A DNA stretch of 64,000 nt from the NCBI GenBank assembly GCA_002335865.1, contig DDCY01000022.1, positions 62,001-126,000 on the forward strand. The letters run 5' to 3'. The DNA comes from Saprospiraceae bacterium UBA1994. Its GTDB lineage: Bacteria > Bacteroidota > Bacteroidia > Chitinophagales > Saprospiraceae. Made by a program: the position numbers and the translations under genes. This document shows, piece after piece, positions 36,541 to 46,258 of the stretch. Every line of letters begins with the position of its first letter. Positions within the stretch are counted from its first letter, which is position 1. A model generated the notes under the pieces. That model was not told where the DNA came from. It saw only the letters and a list, made by a program, of their open reading frames with translations, and ran no database searches.

Positions 36541-39500
36541 ATGAAAAATATTTTCTATACTCTATTGGTAATTTTTACTTTATCGTGTTCTAATGATACC
36601 TCTATAAATACCCAGGTTATAAATACATCTGAAGTTAAACTATTCGAAGTACTTCCGTCCAGTGCTACAGGGATAGAATTTTCCAATATTATTACTGAAA
36701 GTCCTAAATTCAACTATATCCAATACGATGTCATTTTTAATGGTGGTGGTGTAGCATTGGCTGATTTTAACAATGACGATCTTGTAGACATTTACTTTAC
36801 AGGAAACCAAGTGAGAGATGCATTATATCTGAATAAAGGCAATATGCAATTTGAAGACATTAGTCTAGCGTCTGGTATCGCTCAAAATGAACTTTGGTCC
36901 TCTAGTGTTAGTATAGGAGATGTAAATGGCGATGGATTCTTAGATATCTATGTATGTAAATATTTGCTGCCTAATGAAAACAGCAGAAAAAATGTACTTT
37001 ATATTAATAATGGAAACATGACTTTCGAAGATAAGGCAGAAGAATATGGCGTAGCCGATATGGGATATTCAACTTCAGCTACATTTTTTGATATGGATGA
37101 AGATGGCGACTTAGATCTATATGTGGGAAATCAAATGCCCTCTTCCAGATACCTAAAAAGACAAAGTGCTGGAGTTAATTACGCTTATACTGATAATCTC
37201 TATCGAAATGATTCTAACGGAAAATTCACAACTGTAACTGAAGCTGCAGGTGTAAAAAACTTCGCAGCAGCACTTAGTACTACCGCATCAGATCTCAATG
37301 GAGATGGATTAGTTGACATATATGTTGCTAATGATTATGAGGAGCCTGATTTATTCTATGTCAATAGAGGTGATGGAACATTTGTAAATGTAGCTCATAT
37401 TTCACTTAAACACATGAGTAACTTTAGTATGGGAGTAGATCTTGCAGACTTCAATAATGATGGAGATATAGATTTATTCTCATCAGATATGGTAGCTTCT
37501 GATAACTACAGAAGTAAGACTAATATGAGTGGCATGAATCCGGCCAAATTTTGGAGACTTGTCAACGCTGGGTACCACCATCAATATATGTTTAATGCAT
37601 TACAGCTCAACAACGGTAACGGCTCATTTTCAGAGATTGCTCAAATGGCTGGTGTCTCTAATACAGATTGGAGTTGGACAGCGTTATTCGCAGATTTAGA
37701 TCTTGATGGCAACAAGGATCTAGTAGTCACTAATGGACTATTTAGAGATGTGCGTAACAAAGATTACATACACGAAATCGAAGACCTCGTAGCCCAACAC
37801 AACAAGAATGCGGGATCACTTAGCAAAGATGAATTAAATCAAAGTGTATATGAGTTAGCAATAGCCGCTCCATCACAAAGATTAGAAAATTCAGCTTTCA
37901 AAAATAATGGAGATCTTACTTTCAAAAAAATTGCATCTACATGGAATCTCAATTTTGCAGGTTGGACACAAGGTGCAGCGTATGCAGATCTAGATAATGA
38001 CGGTGATATGGATCTAGTAATGAATCATATGAATAACAAAAGTCAGATCTATAAAAATGTTGCACAGGATCAAAAAATAAATAACTACCTCAAAGTTTAT
38101 GCAACTAAAAACAATTTGCCTTGTGATGCTGCACGTGTCGAAATTAAATATGACAATAACACAACTCAGCTTATCGAAATCACACGCACTAGAGGATTTC
38201 TATCTGCCAGCGAACCAGTTGCACTATTTGGATTAGGAATAAATGGCAAAGTCGACAAACTTACAGTTACCTATCCGGATGGGAAACAGGTCATACAATC
38301 TGATATCAATGCTAATCAGACGATCAAAATAGATTATACTCAGGCAAGTGCTTTGGCTAGCAATGAGAATAAATTAGGCTTGTTTAGCGATATAACTAGC
38401 TCAAAAATGTTTCCCGTATCGCATAATGAAAACGAGTTTGATGATTATGAAAGGGAAATATTAATTCCTCATAAAATGTCTACACTCGGACCAGTGATGG
38501 CGACTGCAGATGTAGATGGTAATGGAACTCTTGATATATACTTTGGTGGTAGCGCAACTTCATCTGGCGTACTCTTTCCTATGACTACTAATGGAAGTTA
38601 TATTGCACCAGTTTCTGGATCAGAGTTCAGCATTGATGCTCAGAGTGAAGATCTTGGCGCCACCTTTTTCGATGTAGATGGTGATGGTGATCAAGATCTC
38701 TATGTCGTAAGCGGTGGGAATGAATACGAAGACGGTAGTAAAAACTACCAAGATCGTCTCTATATAAATGACGGGACAGGTATATTCAAAAAAGATAAAT
38801 CATTCCAAGCATTATCTATAAGTGGATCCGCAGTAGCTGCTGCAGATTATGATGGTGATGGTGATATAGATGTATTTGCAAGTGGCAGGCAGATTCCAGG
38901 TTTTTATGGTTATGATGCGAGTAGTTCATTATATCTAAATGAAGGTGGAAAATTGAAACTCGATATAAATACAAGTAAACTGTTTAATGATATAGGAATG
39001 GTTACTGATGCCGTATGGACGGACTATGACCAAGACAAAGATCTTGATCTTTTATTGGTTGGTGAATGGATGCCTCTTACTATATATAATAATGACGCAG
39101 GAAAGTTATCAAAATACGATGGTGACGAAGCGTGGAAAAATACAAGCGGTTGGTGGAATAAAATAACAGTAGCCGACTTAGATGGAGACGGTGATGATGA
39201 TTTTATCGTGGGTAACCTTGGGCTGAATCTAAAATACAAAGCGTCCAAAGAAGAACCTTTCAAATTGTTCACTAAAGATTTTGATGGTAATGGTACTCAT
39301 GATGTTTACCTAGGGTATTACGATCAAGATGGGACATTATATCCTGTTCGTGGGCGACAATGTTCTTCACAGCAAATGCCTTTTATCAAAGAAAAATTTG
39401 AAGATTACGAAGCGTTCGCAGTTGCTTCAATAGAAGATATCTTAGATGACAAAATGGAAGGAGCTGCGCTCAAAGAAGTGCAAATGTTTGAAAGTGTATG

Positions 39501-39858
39501 GATAGAGAATCAAGGTGCGGGAAAACTTAAAATACACAAGCTGCCTAATAAGGCCCAAATAGCACCAATCTATACTATTATACCTACCGACTTTGACAAT
39601 GATGGAGACATAGATCTTTTTGTTGCAGGCAATTACCATAATCGTGAAGTAGAAACGACGAGAAGCGATGCCGGAACTGGACTAATATTACGTAATGATG
39701 GTAAGGGTAATTTTACGCCTTTATCTACAATAGAATCTGGCATATATGCTTCACTAGATGCTAGAGATGCTGTACTCGTAGAGGCTGGACCCGATAAACG
39801 TAAAGTAATAATCGTAGCTAACAACAATGGTCCTGCTCAAGTATTTGGACTAAACTAA
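36541..39858 (+). CDS. FG-GAP/VCBS-repeat lipoprotein with ASPIC/UnbV domain
   Basis: The protein has 1105 residues. The N-terminal 'LLVIFTLSCSND' is a lipoprotein signal peptide, so it is anchored in the envelope and probably at the cell surface. Many FG-GAP/VCBS units with calcium-binding style loops follow ('DFNNDDLVDIYFTGN', 'DVNGDGFLDIYV', 'DMDEDGDLDLYVGN', 'DLDNDGDMDLVMN'), forming one or two beta-propellers. An ASPIC/UnbV domain sits near 515-600 ('TQLIEITRTRGFLSASE', 'KLTVTYPDGKQ'). A second propeller fills the rest. Such proteins are common in Bacteroidota and are often carbohydrate-related, but no ligand is known. Its stop codon overlaps the next start (TAATG). Confidence 0.87.
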   Translation: MKNIFYTLLVIFTLSCSNDTSINTQVINTSEVKLFEVLPSSATGIEFSNIITESPKFNYIQYDVIFNGGGVALADFNNDDLVDIYFTGNQVRDALYLNKGNMQFEDISLASGIAQNELWSSSVSIGDVNGDGFLDIYVCKYLLPNENSRKNVLYINNGNMTFEDKAEEYGVADMGYSTSATFFDMDEDGDLDLYVGNQMPSSRYLKRQSAGVNYAYTDNLYRNDSNGKFTTVTEAAGVKNFAAALSTTASDLNGDGLVDIYVANDYEEPDLFYVNRGDGTFVNVAHISLKHMSNFSMGVDLADFNNDGDIDLFSSDMVASDNYRSKTNMSGMNPAKFWRLVNAGYHHQYMFNALQLNNGNGSFSEIAQMAGVSNTDWSWTALFADLDLDGNKDLVVTNGLFRDVRNKDYIHEIEDLVAQHNKNAGSLSKDELNQSVYELAIAAPSQRLENSAFKNNGDLTFKKIASTWNLNFAGWTQGAAYADLDNDGDMDLVMNHMNNKSQIYKNVAQDQKINNYLKVYATKNNLPCDAARVEIKYDNNTTQLIEITRTRGFLSASEPVALFGLGINGKVDKLTVTYPDGKQVIQSDINANQTIKIDYTQASALASNENKLGLFSDITSSKMFPVSHNENEFDDYEREILIPHKMSTLGPVMATADVDGNGTLDIYFGGSATSSGVLFPMTTNGSYIAPVSGSEFSIDAQSEDLGATFFDVDGDGDQDLYVVSGGNEYEDGSKNYQDRLYINDGTGIFKKDKSFQALSISGSAVAAADYDGDGDIDVFASGRQIPGFYGYDASSSLYLNEGGKLKLDINTSKLFNDIGMVTDAVWTDYDQDKDLDLLLVGEWMPLTIYNNDAGKLSKYDGDEAWKNTSGWWNKITVADLDGDGDDDFIVGNLGLNLKYKASKEEPFKLFTKDFDGNGTHDVYLGYYDQDGTLYPVRGRQCSSQQMPFIKEKFEDYEAFAVASIEDILDDKMEGAALKEVQMFESVWIENQGAGKLKIHKLPNKAQIAPIYTIIPTDFDNDGDIDLFVAGNYHNREVETTRSDAGTGLILRNDGKGNFTPLSTIESGIYASLDARDAVLVEAGPDKRKVIIVANNNGPAQVFGLN

Positions 39859-40763
39859 TGGAAGCTTCGGTAGTCATACCGTTCTATAATGCTGAAGCGA
39901 CTCTAACGCGTGCTATAGACTCCGTGTTGACTCAGCAAAATGTTACGCTAGAGATACTATTGATAGACAACAACTCCACCGACAAGTCTTTAGCAATAGC
40001 TCAATCATACGCAGATAAACATCCCCATGTTACTCTCACTATAGAATCTAACCAAGGCACCAATCACGCACGTAACTTAGGTCTATCTCTAGCGACTAAA
40101 GAATGGATACAATATCTTGATGCTGATGATATATTGTTACCTCTCAAGATATTCAACCAACTCTCATTGGACAATTTATCCCAAACAGATATTATAAGCA
40201 GTCCTATTACCGAACATACAATTGAAGGTAAAATTATCAATTACTCTGTTTCTGAGCTAGACGACATATGGCTCTCTCTGCTTAAAGGAAAAATTGGTTG
40301 GACCTGTTCTAATCTATGGCGGAGATCTGCACTATTAGATATTGGAGGCTGGAACACAGATTATACTTCACATCAAGAAAAGGAATTAATGGCAAGGTTG
40401 ATTATGGAAGAAAAACAATTCTCTTTTTATGATCAATCTGAATGTATCGTGTATGAACAAAATAAATCTGTTTCAAATAGAGCAGATTTTCCGATGACAG
40501 GGATAAAGTTTATGAAGTTCCTAACGCACTATTTTAAATCAAATGATATTCTTGGTCCAAAAAGAGAAAAAGTAATTCATAATCAATTATATCATAAGTA
40601 TTTAATGGCTTATAAAGTTAATCCTAAGGAAGCTATGAAAGCAATGTTTGAAACCAGCTTGAAATTAGATTTAATTGATATTCCTTTCCGTCATCAACTA
40701 TTGATCTCTATTATTGGATTACATAACACATTTAGCATGTTAAAGATACTTGGTAGAAAGTAA
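39858..40763 (+). CDS. Family 2 glycosyltransferase
   Basis: The protein has 301 residues. The GT-A fold begins at the N-terminus ('ASVVIPFYNAEATLTRAIDS', 'LEILLIDNNSTDKS'), with the DxD-type sugar-nucleotide site in 'WIQYLDADDIL' near residue 90 and an 'SNLWRRSALLDIGGW' segment near 155. There is no membrane anchor, so it acts in the cytoplasm or at the inner face of the membrane. Its ATG overlaps the stop of the FG-GAP lipoprotein by one base, so the two are translationally coupled. That coupling suggests the sugar product and the lipoprotein belong to one surface process. Confidence 0.85.
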   Translation: MEASVVIPFYNAEATLTRAIDSVLTQQNVTLEILLIDNNSTDKSLAIAQSYADKHPHVTLTIESNQGTNHARNLGLSLATKEWIQYLDADDILLPLKIFNQLSLDNLSQTDIISSPITEHTIEGKIINYSVSELDDIWLSLLKGKIGWTCSNLWRRSALLDIGGWNTDYTSHQEKELMARLIMEEKQFSFYDQSECIVYEQNKSVSNRADFPMTGIKFMKFLTHYFKSNDILGPKREKVIHNQLYHKYLMAYKVNPKEAMKAMFETSLKLDLIDIPFRHQLLISIIGLHNTFSMLKILGRK

Positions 40764-40962
40764 GGTATCTACTAGTTATAGAACATCTTTATTATTAAGG
40801 GATTTTACTTTACCTATAATTATTCTTAAGTGAAGGCTTCCAATATCTCAACAAATTCATGATCTTCTAATCGTGTTACCCTCCCCATAATCAACGTACG
40901 ATAGGTTCATTACAGGCTCTACACTAGAACTCAGTTCGGACAAGGATTGAGTTATCTCATAG

Positions 40963-43900
40963 CTACTCTTCATTATAACTTTCATCTAACTCTACGGGTT
41001 GAATCATACTTGTATCTCTTACAAAGTTACACCATCTGCAATTTTCATCTTCACAAAATTGCTCAAATTCATAATTGTGAATAGCCGTCCAAGATTCTTG
41101 TAATTGTTTTATTACTGCCTCCTCATCTTGCGGAGATATAGGCAACTCTATTTTATCGTATTTCACTTTTGTCTTTGCCTTCTCTACAAAATCCATTGTA
41201 CCAGATTTCATCTTCCAATCTAGTGTAGGGTCGTTATCTACAAGTAACTTATAGAAGACTAATTGCCTCCAATAATCACCTCCTTGATCTTCATCACTTA
41301 CGCCTGCGAGTTTATCTTTCTTATACGTACCCGTTTTATAATCAATGACTTTTACATGATCGTCGTAGACCTCTACCTTATCGATCTTACCCTTAATAGG
41401 AATCTCGCCTATAGACGTATGTTTGATGTTTTTCTCTGAGATCGTTTGCTTTGCAGTATTCCATTGATCCTTATACTCATCGTAATATTCCCTAAGTATT
41501 TTCTCTCCCAGAATATTAAAATTATCAAACTCCATTTGAGTGAAGTGAGATCTATAAATTTTCATTCCTTTGATGAAATGAGTAGTCAATGTATCTGGAT
41601 CAGGAGATTTTCGTTCTGGATCTGCTTCCATAGTTTTGAAATACATCTCTAATGCATAGTGAATTGCACTACCATAACCCATCGTTGCCGATCTGGCCAT
41701 CGGAACACGGAGTAAATTTTCAAAATAAAATGACCACCTACATCTGATAAATTTATTCAGCGCTGTAGCACTCATAGAAAATGTCTTCAACAATCGAGCA
41801 ACAAGATCACGATCTATCAGTACTGGTGTACATTCAGTATAAGTCATGAGCCCTGTTACATAATCTTCGGTCTGCTCTTTACTTACCACCCCATCTACCG
41901 CAGAGATATGCTCCCCTAATTCTGATATAAATCTTGCAGTTTCCAAGTCTTTTCCTTCATCATCAAAAAGAGAGTAAGATATATATGCAAAATTCTTAGC
42001 TCGAGTCAAGGCTACATAAAACAATCGACGATCATCTTGAATATTCGACGTCTCACTAATAGGAACTAAATCCGGAGGGAATCTAAATCCACGTCCTGCG
42101 TTTTTTTGTTCCCAATTTTTCTTAGTTACATCAACGATAAATACATAATCAAACTCTAATCCTTTGCTACCGTGAGCGGTCATAAAGTTAATGCCATCTT
42201 CATTTTGAATTACCTTCTCCAGCGGTAAGCTGATATTACTATGACGCATGATATCAACATTGGCAATCAGGGTGTCTAACGTAAAATCAGGATTCTTTGC
42301 AGATTCGTTTTTGATTAGATCAAAATATTTATTCAACACCTGAAGACGAGAAGTTTTATCCTCATCCATCAAGATATCATTAAGCAATCCTGATTGAGTG
42401 ATTACTTTTTCGAAAAGTCTCTGAAGAGTTATGTTAGGTATACTTCCGATCCAGTCTTCTAGCATCACAGAAAAATTCAAAATGCTTTCTGAATCTTGAA
42501 CTAACTTCTGAAGTTGCTCTTCATCACCTATTACTTTTCTCCACTTGCGATCATCCTCTTTGACATCTGCATAATTAGAGCAGTGAGCTGCTATGTAGCC
42601 AATATCTCTTGGTGCTATCTTGAAATAACTATAATGCAATATTTCAAACAATAGATCCTCCCTTGAGTCTTGCTTGCTATATTCGCCAGCAAGATAGAGC
42701 ATGATGTTATGTATTTTTTTGACCTCTGGCAGGTCTAACACATTTATATTACGTTTGATTTGTAACGGTATATCTTTAAAAGTAAAATATTTCACTAGGT
42801 CTGTCGCCGACTTATGCCCACGATAGATCACTGCCATATTTTTATAGGCCACACCTTGCTCATGCAATTCTAATATCTTACTAACAAGACCAGCTTGTTC
42901 CAATTTTTTCTTCTGATATTTATATACTATAGGCTCAGAACCATATCCTTTTCTGTCTTTTCTACTTTCTACTAATTTATATGGATCGTTCTCCTCATTC
43001 TTTACTTCGGTCTGGTTGCCGATACGTTCCGAATTCTGTCTAATTAATTTGTACGCGCTATCCAATATTCCCTGATACGACCTATAGTTATTTTTGAGTA
43101 CATACCTATCTGGAGAAAATTTCGAGATGAAATCCGTCAAACTAGTCATGTTGGCTCCTTGGAATCTATATATTGCTTGATCATCATCACCTACTACAAA
43201 TAGATTAGGCTTCTCCCAATAATCAGATAATAAGAAAACCAAATCGTTTTGCGATCCATTGGTATCTTGATACTCATCGACAAGAATATATTGATACCTT
43301 TCTTGATAATCTAGTTTTAAATTTTCATTTTTTTCGAAAGCATCTATTACAAATAGGATTGTGTCCTGCTGATCATATCTCTGTCTTTCATATAGTAGTT
43401 GATCATATTTACCTAAAAGCGCAACGGCCTCTTTGGTCTTGCGATACTTCTCCATAAACTTATCAAACGCCGCTTGCTTAAAATCTCCTTTCTCCCACTT
43501 TCCTTTTCGGCTGTTCTTGTAGATCATTGACTCATCTTCTCTCATCTCAATCTCGTAGTCCGCTATATTTTTGTCCACCATATCAGATTTCCAGTTCTCT
43601 TGCTTCATCGTAGAGAACAGCTTAAGTAGGTTATTGCGGTCGTAGTAAAGATCTCCTTTAAATCTTTTCAGTAAACTCTCTTTTGATAGCTCATCTATAA
43701 TCTGATTCAATATCTCTATTTGCTCTATATCTGATATCAGTTGTAATTCTCTATAGCCACCAAAGTATTCTATATTATCCTGTATCACACTATGGCAAAA
43801 AGCGTGATAGGTATATATATGGGCATTGTAAGCTTCGGGTCCAATAAAAGATAGTAATCTACTACGCATGGATACTGCCCCTGCATTAGTAAATGTGAGA

Positions 43901-44106
43901 CATAAAATATTATGTGCCTTTGCATCAGTATTTTGTAATATATACCCTACTCTTACTCCAAGCAACTGAGTCTTACCCGTCCCAGGACCAGCCATCACCA
44001 TGATAGGACCTTCAGTTTGCTTTACAGCATCGAGTTGCTGCTGATTAAGCATACCCAAAGCCTTATCAAAAGCTTGGTCATATTTAGTTTTAGTATTATT
44101 TGACAT
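40963..44106 (-). CDS. UvrD-like DNA helicase with C-terminal RecB-type nuclease
   Basis: The protein has 1047 residues. The helicase half is superfamily 1A: Q-motif region 'LNQQQLDAV', Walker A 'AGPGTGKT' (39-46), 'VDEYQDTN' (276-283), 'GDDDQAIYRFQGAN' (306-319), 'FMTAHGSKGLEFDYVFI' (641-657) and 'RLFYVALTRAK' (694-704). The C-terminal half holds a PD-(D/E)XK nuclease: H816, D909 in 'KGKIDKVEV', D922 and K924 in 'VIDYKTG'. Four cysteines (789, 1018, 1023, 1026) frame it as in AddB and Cas4-type iron-sulfur nucleases. It has no partner subunit nearby and may act alone in end processing or repair. Confidence 0.88.
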   Translation of the reverse strand: MSNNTKTKYDQAFDKALGMLNQQQLDAVKQTEGPIMVMAGPGTGKTQLLGVRVGYILQNTDAKAHNILCLTFTNAGAVSMRSRLLSFIGPEAYNAHIYTYHAFCHSVIQDNIEYFGGYRELQLISDIEQIEILNQIIDELSKESLLKRFKGDLYYDRNNLLKLFSTMKQENWKSDMVDKNIADYEIEMREDESMIYKNSRKGKWEKGDFKQAAFDKFMEKYRKTKEAVALLGKYDQLLYERQRYDQQDTILFVIDAFEKNENLKLDYQERYQYILVDEYQDTNGSQNDLVFLLSDYWEKPNLFVVGDDDQAIYRFQGANMTSLTDFISKFSPDRYVLKNNYRSYQGILDSAYKLIRQNSERIGNQTEVKNEENDPYKLVESRKDRKGYGSEPIVYKYQKKKLEQAGLVSKILELHEQGVAYKNMAVIYRGHKSATDLVKYFTFKDIPLQIKRNINVLDLPEVKKIHNIMLYLAGEYSKQDSREDLLFEILHYSYFKIAPRDIGYIAAHCSNYADVKEDDRKWRKVIGDEEQLQKLVQDSESILNFSVMLEDWIGSIPNITLQRLFEKVITQSGLLNDILMDEDKTSRLQVLNKYFDLIKNESAKNPDFTLDTLIANVDIMRHSNISLPLEKVIQNEDGINFMTAHGSKGLEFDYVFIVDVTKKNWEQKNAGRGFRFPPDLVPISETSNIQDDRRLFYVALTRAKNFAYISYSLFDDEGKDLETARFISELGEHISAVDGVVSKEQTEDYVTGLMTYTECTPVLIDRDLVARLLKTFSMSATALNKFIRCRWSFYFENLLRVPMARSATMGYGSAIHYALEMYFKTMEADPERKSPDPDTLTTHFIKGMKIYRSHFTQMEFDNFNILGEKILREYYDEYKDQWNTAKQTISEKNIKHTSIGEIPIKGKIDKVEVYDDHVKVIDYKTGTYKKDKLAGVSDEDQGGDYWRQLVFYKLLVDNDPTLDWKMKSGTMDFVEKAKTKVKYDKIELPISPQDEEAVIKQLQESWTAIHNYEFEQFCEDENCRWCNFVRDTSMIQPVELDESYNEE

Positions 44107-44139
44107 AAGTATTGTTTATTTACCGGAAAAATTTGTTGA

Positions 44140-44158
44140 TGCGGTGTTTAACACCGCA
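44140..44158. repeat. Short perfect hairpin in the leader of the helicase gene
   Basis: TGCGGTGT and ACACCGCA pair perfectly around TTA. The hairpin lies about 35 bases upstream of the helicase start, on the transcript between pdxA and the helicase, and has no adjacent T run on either strand. It could be a leader structure or an RNA processing site. Confidence 0.5.
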
Positions 44159-44180
44159 GCATTCTTGTAATATCTAATTG

Positions 44181-44218
44181 AAAAAGACCAGACATCAACT
44201 TATAAGCGTTGGCTGGTC
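44181..44218 (-). terminator. Rho-independent terminator of pdxA
   Basis: On the minus strand GACCAG...CTGGTC forms the outer stem, and CAAC/GTTG an inner stem with a small internal loop. Five T follow directly. It lies about 95 bases after the pdxA stop, so the helicase gene further on is likely to have its own promoter. Confidence 0.7.
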
Positions 44219-44313
44219 CTATCATATCTTAATCCAAAATAGTGTTCCTCGTACTTTATTCTGAGACGTTACCTTTATTCTCTTTTATAATTTATTGTTT
44301 CTACAGAAACTGT

Positions 44314-45378
44314 TTAGTCTCTTCTTCTCCCTCGTCTCTCCTTAAGTTCTACTTTTTTAACTGGATTCGCTCTATCTTCAGCATATTGCTTTCGCAGACG
44401 CGCAGAGTCTATTGCCAAGTATATCGCTGATCTTATAGATCCTGGATTCGCTTCATTTTTACCTGCGATATCGTATGCCGTTCCATGATCTGGAGATGTG
44501 CGTATAATTGGTAGTCCGCCTGTATAATTTACTCCTGACCCAAAACTCAATGCTTTGAAAGCTACAAGCCCTTGATCATGATACATGGATAAGATTGCAT
44601 CTACTTTTCTATATTTTGAAGATCCAAAAAATCCATCAGCAGGATAAGGCCCTGTGGCTAAAATACCTTGTCTCTTTGCTTCGGCAATTGCCGGCTTAAT
44701 TACATCATCATCTTCTTTTCCGATTACACCCTCATCTCCAGCATGAGGATTAAGACCCAAAATTGCTATAATAGGCCTTTCAAGACCAAAATCTTCTATT
44801 AGAGTTTTATTCAGCGTCTTCAATTTTCTAAGAATAGCTTTCTTACTAATATTTTCACTCACCTCACTTACTGGTAAGTGATTAGTCACTAAAGCAACCT
44901 TGAGAGAGTTGCTTACCATCATCATAAGACTAGCGTCAGATTTTGTTGCTTCTGTAAGGTATTCTGTGTGTCCTACATATGGGAAATTGGCCATTTTCAT
45001 TGCTTGCTTATTGATTGGGGCCGTTACTATCGCATCGATATGACCAGCAATACAATCTTGAGTAGCCTTATCCATTGCAATATAAGCGTACTTTCCACCA
45101 TCTCTGGTCGCTTGACCTTGATTCATCACCGACTCTTCTTCCCAGCAATTGATTACCGTAATCTTGTTATCAGCAACCTCTGCAGCCGAAGTACCTAAAG
45201 AAAAATTAAAATCTTGGGCCTCTAGTTGCTTCTTGTAATAAGCCATCACTTTGAATGATCCATATATGATAGGAGTACATTGACTAAGAATTTGCTTATT
45301 GCTCAACGCTTTGATAATTACCTCTGGCCCTATACCATTGATATCTCCTATTGTGATTCCTATTTTAGGCTTTGTCAT
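44314..45378 (-). CDS. pdxA: 4-hydroxythreonine-4-phosphate dehydrogenase
   Basis: PdxA oxidises 4-phosphohydroxy-L-threonine in the DXP-dependent route to pyridoxal phosphate. The protein has 354 residues. Family landmarks are 'IGITIGDINGIGPEVIIKAL' at the N-terminus, metal-binding histidines in 'YVGHTEYL' and 'MYHDQGLVAFK', and 'RTSPDHGTAYDIAGKNEANP' near the end. A basic tail ('KKVELKERRGRRRD') is an addition of about 15 residues. No other pyridoxal genes are next to it. The product cofactor is used by the class IV aminotransferase in this window. Confidence 0.94.
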   Translation of the reverse strand: MTKPKIGITIGDINGIGPEVIIKALSNKQILSQCTPIIYGSFKVMAYYKKQLEAQDFNFSLGTSAAEVADNKITVINCWEEESVMNQGQATRDGGKYAYIAMDKATQDCIAGHIDAIVTAPINKQAMKMANFPYVGHTEYLTEATKSDASLMMMVSNSLKVALVTNHLPVSEVSENISKKAILRKLKTLNKTLIEDFGLERPIIAILGLNPHAGDEGVIGKEDDDVIKPAIAEAKRQGILATGPYPADGFFGSSKYRKVDAILSMYHDQGLVAFKALSFGSGVNYTGGLPIIRTSPDHGTAYDIAGKNEANPGSIRSAIYLAIDSARLRKQYAEDRANPVKKVELKERRGRRRD

Positions 45379-45563
45379 ATATACTTTTTGTACGAGATTT
45401 TCTTATCTCTATTAATCCAATCGTATTCATTACTAATTATCAGATGCTAAGATAATTGTTTTTAGAGAAGGACTGTCTTGAGAAGAGATAAAGGATACTA
45501 TAATCTGACGATGAAATTTAAAGTATTAACATTAACTATGTATTACGCCATTCCCATGGTATT

Positions 45564-46208
45564 TTGCAAATCAAACGTGTGGTCAGGTTGGATGATATAC
45601 ATATAAGTAAAAAGGTGCTTAAACACCTTAAGAAAGACCCTGTAATGGCAGATCTAATGAAGAGAATTACTCCTAAGATAAGCTCGTTCTCCGGAGATTT
45701 ATACGCTGACCTATGCCGTAGTATAATTTCTCAGCAGATCTCTACCAAGGTAGCTAAGGTATTCTATTCTCGTTTTCTCGATCTATATAATGGTATTCCG
45801 CCTACTCCTGAACAACTACTACAGACGGAATTTGATGATCTTAGAGCTGCAAGTCTAAGTAAGCAAAAAGGCACTTATATGCAGAACATTGCCTCTTTCT
45901 GGATTGAACACAAGCTACATAATCAAGATTGGAACGAATTGTCAGATCAAGAAATCCTCGATCTCCTCACTCAGATTAAAGGTGTTGGAGAGTGGACGGT
46001 ACAAATGATTCTCATGTTCTCTTTAGAAAGGGAAGATATACTACCAGTAGGTGATCTTGTTATTCAACAGTCGATGGTCAAACATTATGGTATAAAAGCT
46101 GAAAAGAAAAAAGAATTATATGCCAAAATGTATGTTGCAGCTGAACCGTGGATACCTTACAGAACAATTGCCTGTCGGTACCTATGGCGAGCCAAGGATT
46201 TGGACTAA
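45564..46208 (+). CDS. HhH-GPD DNA glycosylase (3-methyladenine glycosylase type)
   Basis: The protein has 214 residues. It contains the helix-hairpin-helix and Gly/Pro-rich segment 'LTQIKGVGEWTVQMILMFSL', followed by the catalytic aspartate in 'LPVGDLVIQQSM'. 'ADLCRSIISQQISTKVAKVF' is the typical preceding helix. This is the pattern of AlkA/MAG enzymes that remove alkylated bases. It has no iron-sulfur cysteines, which argues against the Nth/MutY branch. The start is uncertain: the TTG at 45564 is the first possible codon, and no in-frame ATG occurs before residue 28. It precedes the M16-like gene by 50 bases. Confidence 0.86.
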   Translation: MQIKRVVRLDDIHISKKVLKHLKKDPVMADLMKRITPKISSFSGDLYADLCRSIISQQISTKVAKVFYSRFLDLYNGIPPTPEQLLQTEFDDLRAASLSKQKGTYMQNIASFWIEHKLHNQDWNELSDQEILDLLTQIKGVGEWTVQMILMFSLEREDILPVGDLVIQQSMVKHYGIKAEKKKELYAKMYVAAEPWIPYRTIACRYLWRAKDLD

Positions 46209-46258
46209 CTTTGTGGTATATTTATAAGCTCATCAATTTTAAACTAAGATAATGCGAA

